DNA of 64,000 nucleotides from Sphingobium cupriresistens (lineage in GTDB: Bacteria; Pseudomonadota; Alphaproteobacteria; Sphingomonadales; Sphingomonadaceae). Made by a program: the position numbers and the translations under genes. The stretch lies in assembly GCF_004152865.1 (NCBI RefSeq), contig NZ_SEOO01000001.1, positions 124,001 to 188,000 of the forward strand, in the 5' to 3' direction. Shown here piece after piece: positions 16,119 through 25,618 of the stretch (its first letter is position 1; every line of letters begins with the position of its first letter). Under the pieces are notes generated by a model. That model did no database searches. It worked only from the letters and a program-made list of their open reading frames with translations, and was not told where the DNA came from.

Positions 16119-17117
16119 TCAGATTTCGAAGTTGACCATCTGCGCCATGATAAAGGCGCCGATGCCCATCCAACACATGCCGCCAATGCCGATCACCTGC
16201 ATCGTTCCTAGCCCGAAAATGCCCGCCGGATCGGGGGTGAAGAAGGGACTCATATAGTTGAAGTTGATGTAGCAAATCATGCCGAACACGAGGAAAGGCA
16301 GTACGCCGATGATATAGGCGGACGCCTTCGATTCCGACGACATGGCCCGGATCTTCAGCTTCATCTGCGCACGCTGGCGCAGCACTGTGGCCAGGTTGGA
16401 AAGTGTTTCGGCCAGGTTGCCGCCCGTTTCCCGCTGGATCGCCAGGGTGATGACGAAGAACTGGAATTCGGGCGTGCCCAGACGGTCAGCGGTTTCCTGG
16501 AGCGCCTGCTCCATGGTCCGGCCGATCTTGATGCGTTCAGTAATCAGCTTGAATTCCTCGCCTACCGGTCCGGGAATTTCGCTTGACACGATGCCCAGTG
16601 TTTCGGCGATCGGCAGACCCGACCGCAAGCCGCGGGTCAGCAGTTCCAACGCATCGGGAAATTTGGCATTGAATTTCTGGACGCGCTTGTTGATCAGCCG
16701 CCCGACCCACCAGTGCGGCAGGCCAAGCCCGGCGGCGAGGCCGAACATGACGGCGAACAGGAAGGGGAAGCCGCGAATCATCAGCAACGCCGACAGCAGC
16801 AGGAATATGCCTGCGCTCGCCGTCATATATTGGCTGAGCGTCCATTTCTTGCCGGTCATCTTCAGACGCTTGGTCAGATTTTCCGGGTTCGGGATCAGCG
16901 ACACCAGCATCTTGGCTTCGACGCCGGTCGCGCGATTGGAAATGACCTTGCGCATCCGCGCTTCCAGCAGCGCTTCGGCGGATTCGCTGTGACGGCCGCG
17001 GATCATCGCGACGCGGCGTTTGCGCGCCTTGTCCGGCGACGGACCGGCGAACGCGACCACGCCCAACCCCAGCAGGGTCGCGATCAGCACCGTTATCAGG
17101 ATGAAATTACCGTCCAT
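16119..17117 (-). CDS. tadB: Tad pilus assembly inner-membrane protein TadB
   Basis: Platform protein of 332 residues with a GspF-type domain: FPDALELLTRGLRSGLPI, then GPVGEEFKLITERIKIG and QRETGGNLAETLSNLATVLR. Membrane helices lie at residues 3-23, around 95-130 and near the C-terminus. It normally stacks on the CpaF ATPase, but no cpaF gene precedes it here: cpaE ends only 54 bases upstream. It is separated from tadC by 19 bases. Confidence 0.92.
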   Translation of the reverse strand: MDGNFILITVLIATLLGLGVVAFAGPSPDKARKRRVAMIRGRHSESAEALLEARMRKVISNRATGVEAKMLVSLIPNPENLTKRLKMTGKKWTLSQYMTASAGIFLLLSALLMIRGFPFLFAVMFGLAAGLGLPHWWVGRLINKRVQKFNAKFPDALELLTRGLRSGLPIAETLGIVSSEIPGPVGEEFKLITERIKIGRTMEQALQETADRLGTPEFQFFVITLAIQRETGGNLAETLSNLATVLRQRAQMKLKIRAMSSESKASAYIIGVLPFLVFGMICYINFNYMSPFFTPDPAGIFGLGTMQVIGIGGMCWMGIGAFIMAQMVNFEI

Positions 17118-17171
17118 CTCGTCGCCTGTCTTTTAAGAAGCCGCGCCGCCGATGAGCGGCGGCGCACGCGA

Positions 17172-18464
17172 TCAATTGTCCAGCGCAGCTTTTTCCTTGC
17201 GGCGCGACGGCATCATCGACCGGAAGTCGCCGATCTTGCCGAGCAGGGAGTCGCCCTTCCTGCGTGCGCCCTTCGGCGCCGCGGGCTCATCCTCGCGGTC
17301 GGCAGCGCCGAGCACCTCGTCCAGCAAGCTGGCGCAGGCCGCACCGACCTTGCTGCCCTTGGCAGTTTCGGCCAGCGTCTTGCCCAGCTTCGCCGCCTGC
17401 GATGCGATCCGCAGGTCGAACGGCACGATCACGTCCACCTTGCGTTCGATCGATTGCTCGAAATCCTTGCGGCTGATCTCAGGCGCGCCGGGATGGACCC
17501 GGTTGGCGACTACCAGCACGCGCGTCTGCGGCGCGTTGGTCTTCAGCCAGGACAGAATGCGAATCGTGTCGCGCGCCGCCGCCAGCGTCAGTTCCGTCAC
17601 GACCAGCGTCACGTTGACGTCGGCCATCAGGTGCGGATGCTGGATCAGCATGTTGCGCGGCAGGTCCATGACGCTGCATTCGAAGGCGAGGCGGAATTCT
17701 TCCAGCAACTGGTAGAAAGCGCCGCCATCGGTCATCATCGGCTGGCTGATTGGCGCCTCTGCCGACAGGATCGCCAGCGTGTCGCTCGCCCGCACCATGG
17801 CGCGTTCGATGAACAGGCCGTCGATGCGGCTTGGGTTTTCGATCGCGTCGGTCAGGCCGCGGCCCGGCTCCAGGTCCATGGCCAGCGCATTGGTGCCGAA
17901 ATGAACGTCGAGGTCGAGCAGCGCGGTCGGGCGCTTCTTCTTTTCCGCCAGCATCCAGGCGAGCGAGGTTGCGATGCTGGACGCGCCCACGCCGCCGCGG
18001 GTGCCGATCACGGCCATGGTGGCGTGCGGGCGTTCCGGCGCGGCGTCGCGCGGCGCCATGAACACGGCCTGCGCCTGCGCCAGCGCGTCGCGGAGCTGGT
18101 CTGCACCGAAGGGCTTGAGCAGATAGTCCTGAATGCCGCTGGCGACGAGGTCGCGATAGAGGCGCACGTCATTGACCTGCCCCGCCGCGATGACCACCGT
18201 GCCGGGCTCGCAGACTTCCGCGAGGCTGTTGATATCGTTCAGCGGATCGCCGCTTTCGGACATGTCGACGAACAGAATCTGTGGGCTGGCGGTGATTGAC
18301 AGGCTCTGCACCGCGTTGCGCATTCCGCCCTTGTTCACCTTTTCCGGCGCCCAGCCCAGTTCGGCGGCGACGGCGCGCAGCATGTCGAAGCTATGATCGT
18401 CGCAGACGAAGGCATGGAAGGGGTCGCGTGGCCCGGTAGCGCCGGGTTTCCAGGGTGCGTTCAT
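17172..18464 (-). CDS. cpaE: Pilus assembly localisation ATPase CpaE/TadZ
   Basis: Protein of 430 residues with an N-terminal receiver-like (atypical) domain of about 120 residues and a MinD/ParA-like ATPase. The deviant Walker A reads GTRGGVGASSIATSLA, with DLDVHFG as the Walker A' acidic region. CpaE/TadZ sets the polar site of Tad pilus assembly. The N-terminal part (FVCDDHSFDMLRAVAAEL, then ILFVDMSESGDPLNDI) lacks a classical phospho-acceptor. The C-terminal tail is Lys/Arg-rich (RRKGDSL, SRRKEKAA). It starts one base after the cpaD stop. Confidence 0.92.
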   Translation of the reverse strand: MNAPWKPGATGPRDPFHAFVCDDHSFDMLRAVAAELGWAPEKVNKGGMRNAVQSLSITASPQILFVDMSESGDPLNDINSLAEVCEPGTVVIAAGQVNDVRLYRDLVASGIQDYLLKPFGADQLRDALAQAQAVFMAPRDAAPERPHATMAVIGTRGGVGASSIATSLAWMLAEKKKRPTALLDLDVHFGTNALAMDLEPGRGLTDAIENPSRIDGLFIERAMVRASDTLAILSAEAPISQPMMTDGGAFYQLLEEFRLAFECSVMDLPRNMLIQHPHLMADVNVTLVVTELTLAAARDTIRILSWLKTNAPQTRVLVVANRVHPGAPEISRKDFEQSIERKVDVIVPFDLRIASQAAKLGKTLAETAKGSKVGAACASLLDEVLGAADREDEPAAPKGARRKGDSLLGKIGDFRSMMPSRRKEKAALDN

Positions 18465-18465
18465 C

Positions 18466-19128
18466 TTATTGCCCTCCCGCCGTCATCTGCTTGAGGTCGC
18501 CAGCGCCGGTCGGCGCCTTGTCGCGATATGTAGAAATGGCGCGGTTCGATGTCGCCGTGCGCAGGTCGCTGTCGGTGCCCTGGCCACGGACCAGATCTTC
18601 GGGATTGGCGACCATGGCGGCCAGGTTGCTGTTGACGCCGCAGCCGAAATTGGAGCTGGTGCCGAGACTCGGATCGGTTTCCTGCTTGCCGCTCCAATCG
18701 GGGCAACCCGGCACGCTGGCCGTGGCGCGGCGAACGATCAGGCGGACGCTGCCTGCCGGCGCGGCGCCGGCGACGGCCGAACTGTCTTCGGTCACCAGCA
18801 GGCCGTGGCGGGCGACGACATCGGCGACCCCATCCCGCATCGTCGGACTGAAATAGGCGCCGTCGGTGACGATCGCCACCTGGTCGCCATAGCCAAGGCC
18901 GATCGAGCCGAACCAGTCGTTCAAGCGGCGCGCTTCATAGGCGGTCATGCCGCCGTCCGATCCCGCCTGCACATCGAACGTGTAGGCGGCGTAGCTGACG
19001 ACCGGCTGATGAAGCGATTCCACGCTGCGGTTCGGCGTGTCAGTGACGCATCCGGCGAGCGGCAAGGCCAGAACGGCCAGGGCGCTCAGCATTTTCATGG
19101 ATAGACGGGTCTGGAGATGGGAGGTCAT
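18466..19128 (-). CDS. cpaD: Tad pilus lipoprotein CpaD
   Basis: Outer-membrane-associated lipoprotein of 220 residues that helps the secretin CpaC assemble. A lipoprotein signal (LSALAVLALPLAGC) precedes the CpaD domain, whose C-terminal hallmarks CPDWS and NFGCGVNSNLAAMVANPEDLV are present. The start at 19128 has GGAAGGA a little further than usual upstream; the internal ATG (MKMLSALAV) ten residues later would give a shorter signal peptide and is possible. The order between cpaC and cpaE is standard. Confidence 0.9.
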   Translation of the reverse strand: MTSHLQTRLSMKMLSALAVLALPLAGCVTDTPNRSVESLHQPVVSYAAYTFDVQAGSDGGMTAYEARRLNDWFGSIGLGYGDQVAIVTDGAYFSPTMRDGVADVVARHGLLVTEDSSAVAGAAPAGSVRLIVRRATASVPGCPDWSGKQETDPSLGTSSNFGCGVNSNLAAMVANPEDLVRGQGTDSDLRTATSNRAISTYRDKAPTGAGDLKQMTAGGQ

Positions 19129-19145
19129 GTCGTGTCGTCCTTCCG

Positions 19146-20633
19146 TCAGAAACTGAAACCGGGGGCCACGGCGCCGGGCTTGCCCGGTTTGGCGGCGACC
19201 GGGGGCAGGGCGGCGGCGGCTTGCGGGCCGGGCGTCGGCATCGGCGAACCGGGTGCGCGGGTCGGCATCTTGCCGCGTGCGCCGCTGACGCCATCGCTGC
19301 CCTGCTGGATGAACAGGCCTTGCGCTTCGGTGGCGGCGCGGAAGCCGTCTGTCGGCAGGCGCACGTCCGATGCATTCATCGGTTTGACCAGATAGGGGGT
19401 GACGACGATGACCAGTTCGGTTTCGGACCGCTGGAAGCTGCGCGATTTGAACAGGCTGCCCAAAATCGGCAGTTCGCCCAATAATGGCACCTTATTGACG
19501 GTGTTGCCCGTTTCGTTGTTAAGCAGGCCTGCGATCATGAACGCCTGACCCGAACCCAGCTCGACGGTGGTTTCCGCAGTGCGGCTTTTGAGCGCGGGCA
19601 CGTCGGTGTTGATCGAAAAGTCCAGGCTCGACACGGTCGGGCGGACCCGCAACGAAATGCGGCCGTCAGCCAGCACCGTCGGCGTAAAGGCCAACTGCAC
19701 GCCATATTGCTTGAATTCAATGCTGTTGCCGTTGTTGGCGCCATTGTTGATCGTGTAGGGATATTCGCCGCCGGCCAGGAAACTGGCGGTCTCACCCGAC
19801 AAGGATGTAAGGTTGGGCTGCGCGAGCACCGTTGCAAGGCCGCTCGATTCCGCGAGGTCCAAAGCGCCGGCAATGTCCAAGCCAAACAGCCTCGCCACGC
19901 CGCCCAGGCTGTAACCACCGTCGGCCGGCGTCGTGAAGGTTCCGCCGCCATTTTCGTTAAATTCAACGAAATTGCGCGAGCCGCCACCGATAAAGCCAGC
20001 GGTACTGCCGCCGCTGCGGTCAATGCTTGAAAAGTTGGTGCCGATCTTGTGGCCGATATCCTTGCTGACTTCGGCGATCTTGACCTGCAGCATCACTTGC
20101 AAGGGGGTCGCCATCCGCAGGCGGCTGACCACGGTCACTTCCTTGCCGACGAAGGCCTGCGTCAGACGCTCGGCCTCAGCCGCGTCTTCCGGCGCCTTGA
20201 TGGTGCCGGTCAGCAGGACCATGCCGTTCATCTTGTTGACCGCGATGTTTGCGTCGGGCATCGCCAGGCGGAGCATATCATCGATGCTGGTCAGGTTATT
20301 GCCGACGCGGACCGTCCCCGAAAACAGCACCTTGCCGTTGGGCGCGGTGGCGAAGACGGTGGTTTCTCCGGCTTTCTTCGCGATCAGATAAAGCTGGTTC
20401 TGCGAACGGACATGAACGTCGACCACATCGGGGTCGGCGATCACCACGTCCGACATTTTGGACGGCAGGTTGACGACCCGGCTGCCACCGACCGACATCA
20501 GGATCGCATTGTCCTGATTGCTGGACGGCGCGGCGTTGAGGGCCGTGGTGGGCGCTGCGATCGTAGCGATCGCAAGGCCAAAGGCGATCGCGGGAGCGGC
20601 AAGCCGCGGAGCGCGATTGTGCAGGCTCTTCAT
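19146..20633 (-). CDS. cpaC: Tad pilus outer-membrane secretin CpaC/RcpA
   Basis: Secretin of 495 residues forming the outer-membrane pore of the Tad pilus. It has a signal peptide, an N-terminal pilus-secretin domain (VNLPSKMSDVVIADPDVVDVHV), a BON-like segment (GMVLLTGTIKAPEDAAEAERL), and the secretin core with EVSKDIGHKIG, VLAQPNLTSLSGETASFLAGGE and the terminal ELVIVVTPYLVKP. The tail of about 70 residues is rich in Pro, Gly and Ala (APGSPMPTPGPQAAAALPP), as is common for this family. The cpaB stop is one base upstream. Confidence 0.93.
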   Translation of the reverse strand: MKSLHNRAPRLAAPAIAFGLAIATIAAPTTALNAAPSSNQDNAILMSVGGSRVVNLPSKMSDVVIADPDVVDVHVRSQNQLYLIAKKAGETTVFATAPNGKVLFSGTVRVGNNLTSIDDMLRLAMPDANIAVNKMNGMVLLTGTIKAPEDAAEAERLTQAFVGKEVTVVSRLRMATPLQVMLQVKIAEVSKDIGHKIGTNFSSIDRSGGSTAGFIGGGSRNFVEFNENGGGTFTTPADGGYSLGGVARLFGLDIAGALDLAESSGLATVLAQPNLTSLSGETASFLAGGEYPYTINNGANNGNSIEFKQYGVQLAFTPTVLADGRISLRVRPTVSSLDFSINTDVPALKSRTAETTVELGSGQAFMIAGLLNNETGNTVNKVPLLGELPILGSLFKSRSFQRSETELVIVVTPYLVKPMNASDVRLPTDGFRAATEAQGLFIQQGSDGVSGARGKMPTRAPGSPMPTPGPQAAAALPPVAAKPGKPGAVAPGFSF

Positions 20634-20634
20634 C

Positions 20635-21648
20635 TTACTTCCCCCCGACCGGAACTTCGGTCACGTTAGTGCCGCGGGCCACGCGGATCACCGGCCCCTT
20701 GAAGGCGACGGTGCCTATGGGCGCACCATTGGCGGCCACCATCGGCGACATCGGCGCTTCGGCCTTTGCCGGGACCGAGCTGCGCTGGTAGCGCGACACG
20801 TCGGCGCCGGTCGAATAGGTGGAGCCGCGATCGACGGGGCGCGAGGCGAGCTTCGCAATGATCGATTTTTCGGCATTGGGATTGGCGCCGTCGGGCAGAT
20901 CCACGTCGGTTCCCGCAATGGCGGCATCCAGATCCGACGCGGTGTCCGCGATCGACCGGAGCGACATCGACAGCGATCCGATGGTCTGCGAAACCGCGAT
21001 CTTCTCGGCGATCTTGGGCGTCACTTCGATGGTGACGTTGGAATAGGTGCGCACTTCGGGTTTGCCGTCGGCGCCCATCGCATCCATGCGCTGGTCGGTG
21101 GCGAGCACGCGCAGGTTGCGCAGGATGGTTTCGGAAACCCGCAGCGGATCGCCATCGCCGCCGCCATTGACGCTCTGCGTCAGGACAAGGTCGATGCGGT
21201 CGCCCGGAAAGACGAAGCCTGCGACCGAGCTTTGCGCCGACACGGGCACCGTCACGGCGCGCATGCCAGGGCCGAGCGCAGCGGCCAGGAAGCCGCGATC
21301 GCCGGGCTTGACGATGCCGCCCTGCGTCAGCGGTTGTCCGGCCGTGATGGCGGAGCGCACGACGCTGCCGGCCAGCTTGGCGGGATCTGCCTGACCCTTG
21401 AGATAATAGGCCTGTTCGATGAGATCTTTCGGCCAGGGCTGAAAACGGAAGCTTTCCGCGTCCAAAATGGTGCCCACGGGGAGAGCCTTGGTCGCCACCA
21501 GCACATGGGGCTGGTCGGCTTCATTCGGCATCGCCGCAGCGTTCACCTGTGGCGCGCTCGACGAACTCAACATGCTGCGCGCAAGCAAGGCTGTAGTGAC
21601 CGCTATGATAAGCGCCCCCACCAGCAGCACGATCTTCTTAGCATCCAT
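20635..21648 (-). CDS. cpaB: Tad pilus assembly protein CpaB/RcpC
   Basis: Periplasmic protein of 337 residues with an N-terminal membrane anchor (KIVLLVGALIIAVTTALLAR) and an SAF domain beginning HVLVATKALPVGTILD. The RcpC region follows (RAVTVPVSAQSSVAGFVFPGDRIDLVLT). It links inner-membrane machinery to the secretin. ATG at 21648 is preferred, with GGGAGG about 12 bases upstream; an earlier ATG at 21696 would add 16 residues unlike the family. The gap to cpaA is 51 bases. Confidence 0.9.
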   Translation of the reverse strand: MDAKKIVLLVGALIIAVTTALLARSMLSSSSAPQVNAAAMPNEADQPHVLVATKALPVGTILDAESFRFQPWPKDLIEQAYYLKGQADPAKLAGSVVRSAITAGQPLTQGGIVKPGDRGFLAAALGPGMRAVTVPVSAQSSVAGFVFPGDRIDLVLTQSVNGGGDGDPLRVSETILRNLRVLATDQRMDAMGADGKPEVRTYSNVTIEVTPKIAEKIAVSQTIGSLSMSLRSIADTASDLDAAIAGTDVDLPDGANPNAEKSIIAKLASRPVDRGSTYSTGADVSRYQRSSVPAKAEAPMSPMVAANGAPIGTVAFKGPVIRVARGTNVTEVPVGGK

Positions 21649-21699
21649 GACGAAATTCGCCTCCCTCAAATGGGTGCACTGCCCCCAGTGCCCCACTCA

Positions 21700-22173
21700 T
21701 CACGCAAAATGGTTAAGATATCGTTCGCCAAGCAACCACAGGGCTGCGATCGAGATGGCGACGCCATAAGGAATTTCAGGCTGTCCCAGCCTTTTGGTCA
21801 TCCGGTGATGGATGACCGTGACGATCGTCACCAGGCCGCCCAGCATCGCCATCAGGACGATCAGGGACAGCACGGCCTGCCATGGGAACCATAGCGCCAA
21901 AGCGCCAAGCAGCTTGACGTCGCCGCCACCCATCATGCCGGCTGCGAACAGCGCGGCGAAAAGGGCGAAAACGATCGCGCCGACCACCAGTTGCACGGCG
22001 ACGCCGGGCCAGAGGTCGAGGCCGCTGGCCAGCCACCACAGGGGCGCCAGCGCCGCGACCGTCAGGTTCAGGCGGTTGGAAATGATGCGGGACCGCAAAT
22101 CCGTGATCGCCGCCGCGATCAGCAGCGCGCCCAAAGCGCCTATCAGCGCCAATCGGAAAATTTCCCCGTTCAT
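21700..22173 (-). CDS. cpaA: Prepilin peptidase CpaA/TadV
   Basis: Aspartyl prepilin peptidase of 157 residues with about five transmembrane helices. The catalytic aspartates are visible in DLRSRIISNRLN (cytoplasmic end of helix 1) and in GMMGGGDVKLLGALALW, the GxGD motif. It processes Flp-type pilins, but no flp gene lies upstream: the next gene is divergent and starts only 21 bases away. First gene of the minus-strand cluster, so the promoter must overlap the divergent hydrolase gene. Confidence 0.92.
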   Translation of the reverse strand: MNGEIFRLALIGALGALLIAAAITDLRSRIISNRLNLTVAALAPLWWLASGLDLWPGVAVQLVVGAIVFALFAALFAAGMMGGGDVKLLGALALWFPWQAVLSLIVLMAMLGGLVTIVTVIHHRMTKRLGQPEIPYGVAISIAALWLLGERYLNHFA

Positions 22174-22194
22174 GGGGCTTATCCCCTAGACCAT

Positions 22195-23178
22195 ATGGCT
22201 TACCAAAGCGTAACCATGGAACAGATGGATTCACCCGACTTCCCCGTTGCCGCATTCGACCGGCGGGCCTGGCCGATAGGCGGGCGGCTGGACTATTGGA
22301 CCGCGCCCGATGGCTGGCCGATCCGTCGCTATCGGCTGGGTTCGGGCGCGCGCGGGCGGATGCTGGTGATGGGCGGCCGCGGCGACATGATCGAAAAATA
22401 TCTGGAGGTCATCCATCACTGGGCGGCGCGCGGCTGGGCCGTGACCAGCTTCGACTGGCGCGGGCAGGGCGGATCGGGCCGACTGACCGACGATCCCCTA
22501 TGCGGTCATATCGACGACTTTGCCAACTGGATCGTGGATCTGAACGCCTTGGCGGCCGACTGGCGCGCGGAAGGCGACGGGCCGACCGCGATGGTGGCGC
22601 ACAGCATGGGCGGCCATATGCTGTTGCGCGCGCTGGCCGAAGGGATGCCGTCGCCCGACGCGGCGGCCGTGGTCGCGCCGATGCTGGGCGTCCATAGCGC
22701 GCCTTTGCCGCGCTGGCTGGCGGTGGCGATCGCCCGTTTCATGGTGGGGACGGGTCGGGGAGAATTGCCCGCCTGGACGCAGAAGGAGCAGTCGGAACGC
22801 CAGCGGCGAATGCGGCAGAAAAGACTGACGCATGATCCTGACCGCTATGCCGACGAAATCTGGTGGCGCGATCATAGCCGCGACATTGCGCTGGGTCCGC
22901 CGAGCTGGAACTGGGTGTTGCAGGCGCTGGACTCGACGCAGGCGCTGGCGCAAGGCGACGCCATCGCCCGCATCGCGACGCCGCTGTTGGTGCTGGCGAC
23001 CAAGGCGGACCAGCTTGTGTCCACGCCCGCCATCGTCAAGGTCGCGAGCCGGATCGCGAGCGCCCGGCTGCATATTTATGGCCGGGAGGCGGCGCACGAG
23101 ATATTGCGCGAGCTGGACCCGGTGCGCCTTGACGCGCTTCACCGGATCGACGCTTTTCTGGACGAGGCCGCGCGTTGA
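22195..23178 (+). CDS. Alpha/beta hydrolase, lysophospholipase L2-like
   Basis: Serine hydrolase of 327 residues with the alpha/beta-hydrolase fold. The nucleophile elbow is AHSMGGHML, the strand before it DWRGQGGSGR, and a candidate acid is in LATKADQLVS with the His in REAAHEIL. The sequence GGRGDMIEKYLEVIHHWAARGW resembles PldB-type lysophospholipases that act on membrane lipids. Start codon uncertain: ATGs at 22195, 22216 and 22225 are all in frame with weak ribosome sites. It ends in a TTGA overlap with the next gene, indicating one transcript. Confidence 0.8.
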   Translation: MAYQSVTMEQMDSPDFPVAAFDRRAWPIGGRLDYWTAPDGWPIRRYRLGSGARGRMLVMGGRGDMIEKYLEVIHHWAARGWAVTSFDWRGQGGSGRLTDDPLCGHIDDFANWIVDLNALAADWRAEGDGPTAMVAHSMGGHMLLRALAEGMPSPDAAAVVAPMLGVHSAPLPRWLAVAIARFMVGTGRGELPAWTQKEQSERQRRMRQKRLTHDPDRYADEIWWRDHSRDIALGPPSWNWVLQALDSTQALAQGDAIARIATPLLVLATKADQLVSTPAIVKVASRIASARLHIYGREAAHEILRELDPVRLDALHRIDAFLDEAAR

Positions 23179-24272
23179 ATAACCCGGATATCGTCATCAT
23201 CGGCGGCGGCATGGCCGGGGCCAGCCTTGGCGCGCATCTGGCGGCCGACGCCCGCGTGCTGATTCTGGAGATGGAGGATCGGCCGGGTTATCACGCCACC
23301 GGCCGTTCGGTCGCCTTTTGGGAGGAGACTTATGGCGGGGCGGAGGTGCAGCCGCTGACCACGGCATCAGGGTCTTTCCTCGCCACGCCCGATGCCGATT
23401 TTCACGACGGCGGTTTCCTGTCGCCGCGGCGGACGCTCCATATCGGACGGGCAGGGGATGAAGCGCGGCGCGATGCGCTGCTCGCGCAATTTGCCGGCAA
23501 GGTCGATTTGCAGCTTGTCGATCCCGCGGCGCTGGTGCCGGGTTTGCGGCCGGATTGGACGCTGGGTGTGCTGGAGGCGAGTTGCCAGGATATCGACGTG
23601 GCGGCGCTCCATGCGGCCTATTTGCGCCGCTTCCGCCGATCGGGCGGCGAGATTCGGCTCGGCACGATGCTGGTTGCGGGTCGGGTCGACGGACATGGCT
23701 GGCGGATCGAGACGAGCGAGGGGACGATCCGGTGCCGCCTGCTGATCGATGCGGCGGGGGCATGGGCCGATGCGGTCGCGGTCGCCTGCGGCGTTGCCCC
23801 TATCGGCATCCAGCCTTTACGACGAACCGTGGCGCAACTGCGCGTGCCCACGATGCCCTCGGCCGATCTGCCGCTGGTCATGGACCTGTCCGAACGCTTC
23901 TACTTCAAGCCGGAAGGGCAGGGGCGGTTGTGGTTGACCCCGCATGACGAATCATGGTCGCCGCCCTGCGATGCCGCGCCGGAGGAACTTGCGGTGGCGG
24001 AGGCGATCGCCCGGTTCGAGGAAGCGGTCGATTGGCCGATCGCGGCGGTCGAACGGAAATGGGCGGGGCTGCGCAGCTTCGCGCCCGATCGCGCGCCTGT
24101 CTATGGCTTCGACCCCGACGTGCCGGGATTCTTCTGGTTCGCCGGGCAGGGCGGTTTCGGTATCCAGACCGCGCCTGCCGCGGCGTTGCTGGCGAGCGCG
24201 TTGATCCGGGGCGAAACGCCGCCCTTCGCCAGCCTTGATCCGGGCGCTTATTCGCCAGCCCGGTTTCGCTAA
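23175..24272 (+). CDS. FAD-dependent D-amino-acid dehydrogenase, DauA-like
   Basis: DAO-family flavoprotein of 365 residues. The FAD-binding motif is GGGMAGASLGAHL (residues 10-22). RPGYHATGRSVAFWEETYG, DIDVAALHAAYLRRFRR, AAGAWADAVAVACGV, RFYFKPEG and FFWFAGQGGFGIQT match the pattern of Pseudomonas D-arginine dehydrogenase (DauA), which deaminates D-amino acids to 2-oxo acids with a quinone-type acceptor; recognition is from memory. The start is a TTG at 23175 overlapping the hydrolase stop (TTGA). Substrate preference cannot be read from sequence. It converges with the flippase gene. Confidence 0.82.
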   Translation: MNNPDIVIIGGGMAGASLGAHLAADARVLILEMEDRPGYHATGRSVAFWEETYGGAEVQPLTTASGSFLATPDADFHDGGFLSPRRTLHIGRAGDEARRDALLAQFAGKVDLQLVDPAALVPGLRPDWTLGVLEASCQDIDVAALHAAYLRRFRRSGGEIRLGTMLVAGRVDGHGWRIETSEGTIRCRLLIDAAGAWADAVAVACGVAPIGIQPLRRTVAQLRVPTMPSADLPLVMDLSERFYFKPEGQGRLWLTPHDESWSPPCDAAPEELAVAEAIARFEEAVDWPIAAVERKWAGLRSFAPDRAPVYGFDPDVPGFFWFAGQGGFGIQTAPAAALLASALIRGETPPFASLDPGAYSPARFR

Positions 24273-24277
24273 CGCCT

Positions 24278-25618
24278 TCAACCGCGCATGGCGCGTCGGC
24301 TGGCCAGTCCCATCATCGCAAAACCGGCGAGCGCGGCGGCGACATTGGCCATTGCCGCGCCCCGCGTGCCGTAAAGCGGCAACAGCGCCGATTGCAGCCC
24401 CAGCAGCAGCAGGGTCGAAACGAAGGTGATGCGCAGCGACAGGCCGGCCCGGTCGGTCGCCATCAGCAACGGGCGATAGCTGACCCCCACCAGGTCGATG
24501 CAGGCCGCGATCCCCAGCAATAGCAGCAGCGGATAGGCGGGCACGAAATCCTTGCCCGCGATCAGCCCCAGCAGCGGATGGCCGATCGTCACGATCAGAC
24601 CGATGATGACCGCGCCCGCCACCAGCGCCAGCCGGTTTGTGCGGCGGAACAGCGCGCCCAGCGCGTCCTTGCCATGCGTGTTGGTGCGGGACAGTTCGAC
24701 GAAGATGCTGCGCGAGAGCAGGCTGGAAATCTTGGTCAGCGAATTGGCGAGCTGGTTGGCGAGGCGGTAGAGGCCCGCGCCCATCGGGCCGACGAAGCCG
24801 CCGACGATCAGCACCGCGACCTGCTGCCCGATGGAGGACAGGCTGGTCTGGAGATTGGTGGCGGTCAGGAAGCCGATGATGCCGGGATTTTCGCGGCGCG
24901 CGTCCAGCGCCCGGCCGGTGCGCCAATTACCGATCCGTCCGCGTCCGACCTTCAGCGCAAGATACCAGTAGCTTATGGCGCAGAGCAGTTCGGCAAAGGC
25001 CCAGGCGATCAGGAAGCCGCTGATGTCGGGCATGACCGCCAGCGCCACGCCTGCGCCGATCATCCGCCCGACGGGGATCATGGTTTCGGCGAAGGCGGCC
25101 GAATCGAACCGGTCGAACAGGCGCAATATGCCGGTCGGGCTGGATCGGATGGTGATCATCATCACCATGCAGAAGGCCCAGACCTGCCATCCCATGTCCG
25201 GCCCGCCCATCCCTGAATCCAGGCCCAGCAGATCGCCGAAGAGCAGGATGATGGCCGCGGCGATCAGGCCGCCGGCGACCGCCGAGGCAAGGTCGATCAG
25301 AATGCAGAAGCGCAGCACGCGGTTGAGGGCGTCGCCATTCCCGTCCGTCACATGCGGCTGGCCATAGCGCACGACGATCTGCCAGCTGTCGAAGCTCACC
25401 AGCGTCTTGATGACGTTGGCTGCGCTCAGCACAAGGGCGAAACGGCCGAAATCCGCGACGCCCAGCGTGCGGGTGACGATGGCGAGATAGGCGAGGCTCA
25501 ACACCGCGCCCACGCCCTTGCCGCCCAGCAGCCAGCCGGTATTGGCCAGGATGCGGGCGAAACCGTCGCTTGTCTGCCCCGATCCGCGTTTGAACATCAC
25601 CGACGACTGGTCCTTCAT
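24278..25618 (-). CDS. Polysaccharide/oligosaccharide flippase (MATE-like, PST family)
   Basis: Multi-pass membrane protein of 446 residues with about 12-14 hydrophobic helices. The N-terminal segment ILANTGWLLGGKGVGAVLSLAYLAIVTRTLG and the following FGRFALVLSAANV are typical of Wzx/RfbX-like flippases that move lipid-linked sugars across the inner membrane. The start at ATG 25618 was chosen because it keeps a short N-terminus; a further ATG at 25597 is also possible, and the frame extends to 25687. It is divergent from a nucleotidyltransferase, with a 92-bp shared promoter region. Confidence 0.8.
   Translation of the reverse strand: MKDQSSVMFKRGSGQTSDGFARILANTGWLLGGKGVGAVLSLAYLAIVTRTLGVADFGRFALVLSAANVIKTLVSFDSWQIVVRYGQPHVTDGNGDALNRVLRFCILIDLASAVAGGLIAAAIILLFGDLLGLDSGMGGPDMGWQVWAFCMVMMITIRSSPTGILRLFDRFDSAAFAETMIPVGRMIGAGVALAVMPDISGFLIAWAFAELLCAISYWYLALKVGRGRIGNWRTGRALDARRENPGIIGFLTATNLQTSLSSIGQQVAVLIVGGFVGPMGAGLYRLANQLANSLTKISSLLSRSIFVELSRTNTHGKDALGALFRRTNRLALVAGAVIIGLIVTIGHPLLGLIAGKDFVPAYPLLLLLGIAACIDLVGVSYRPLLMATDRAGLSLRITFVSTLLLLGLQSALLPLYGTRGAAMANVAAALAGFAMMGLASRRAMRG

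Noticed and set aside
16713..18299. Open frame of 528 codons on the plus strand opposite cpaE/tadB
   Set aside because: Shadow of the tad genes; rich in Gln, Arg and His with no recognisable motif.
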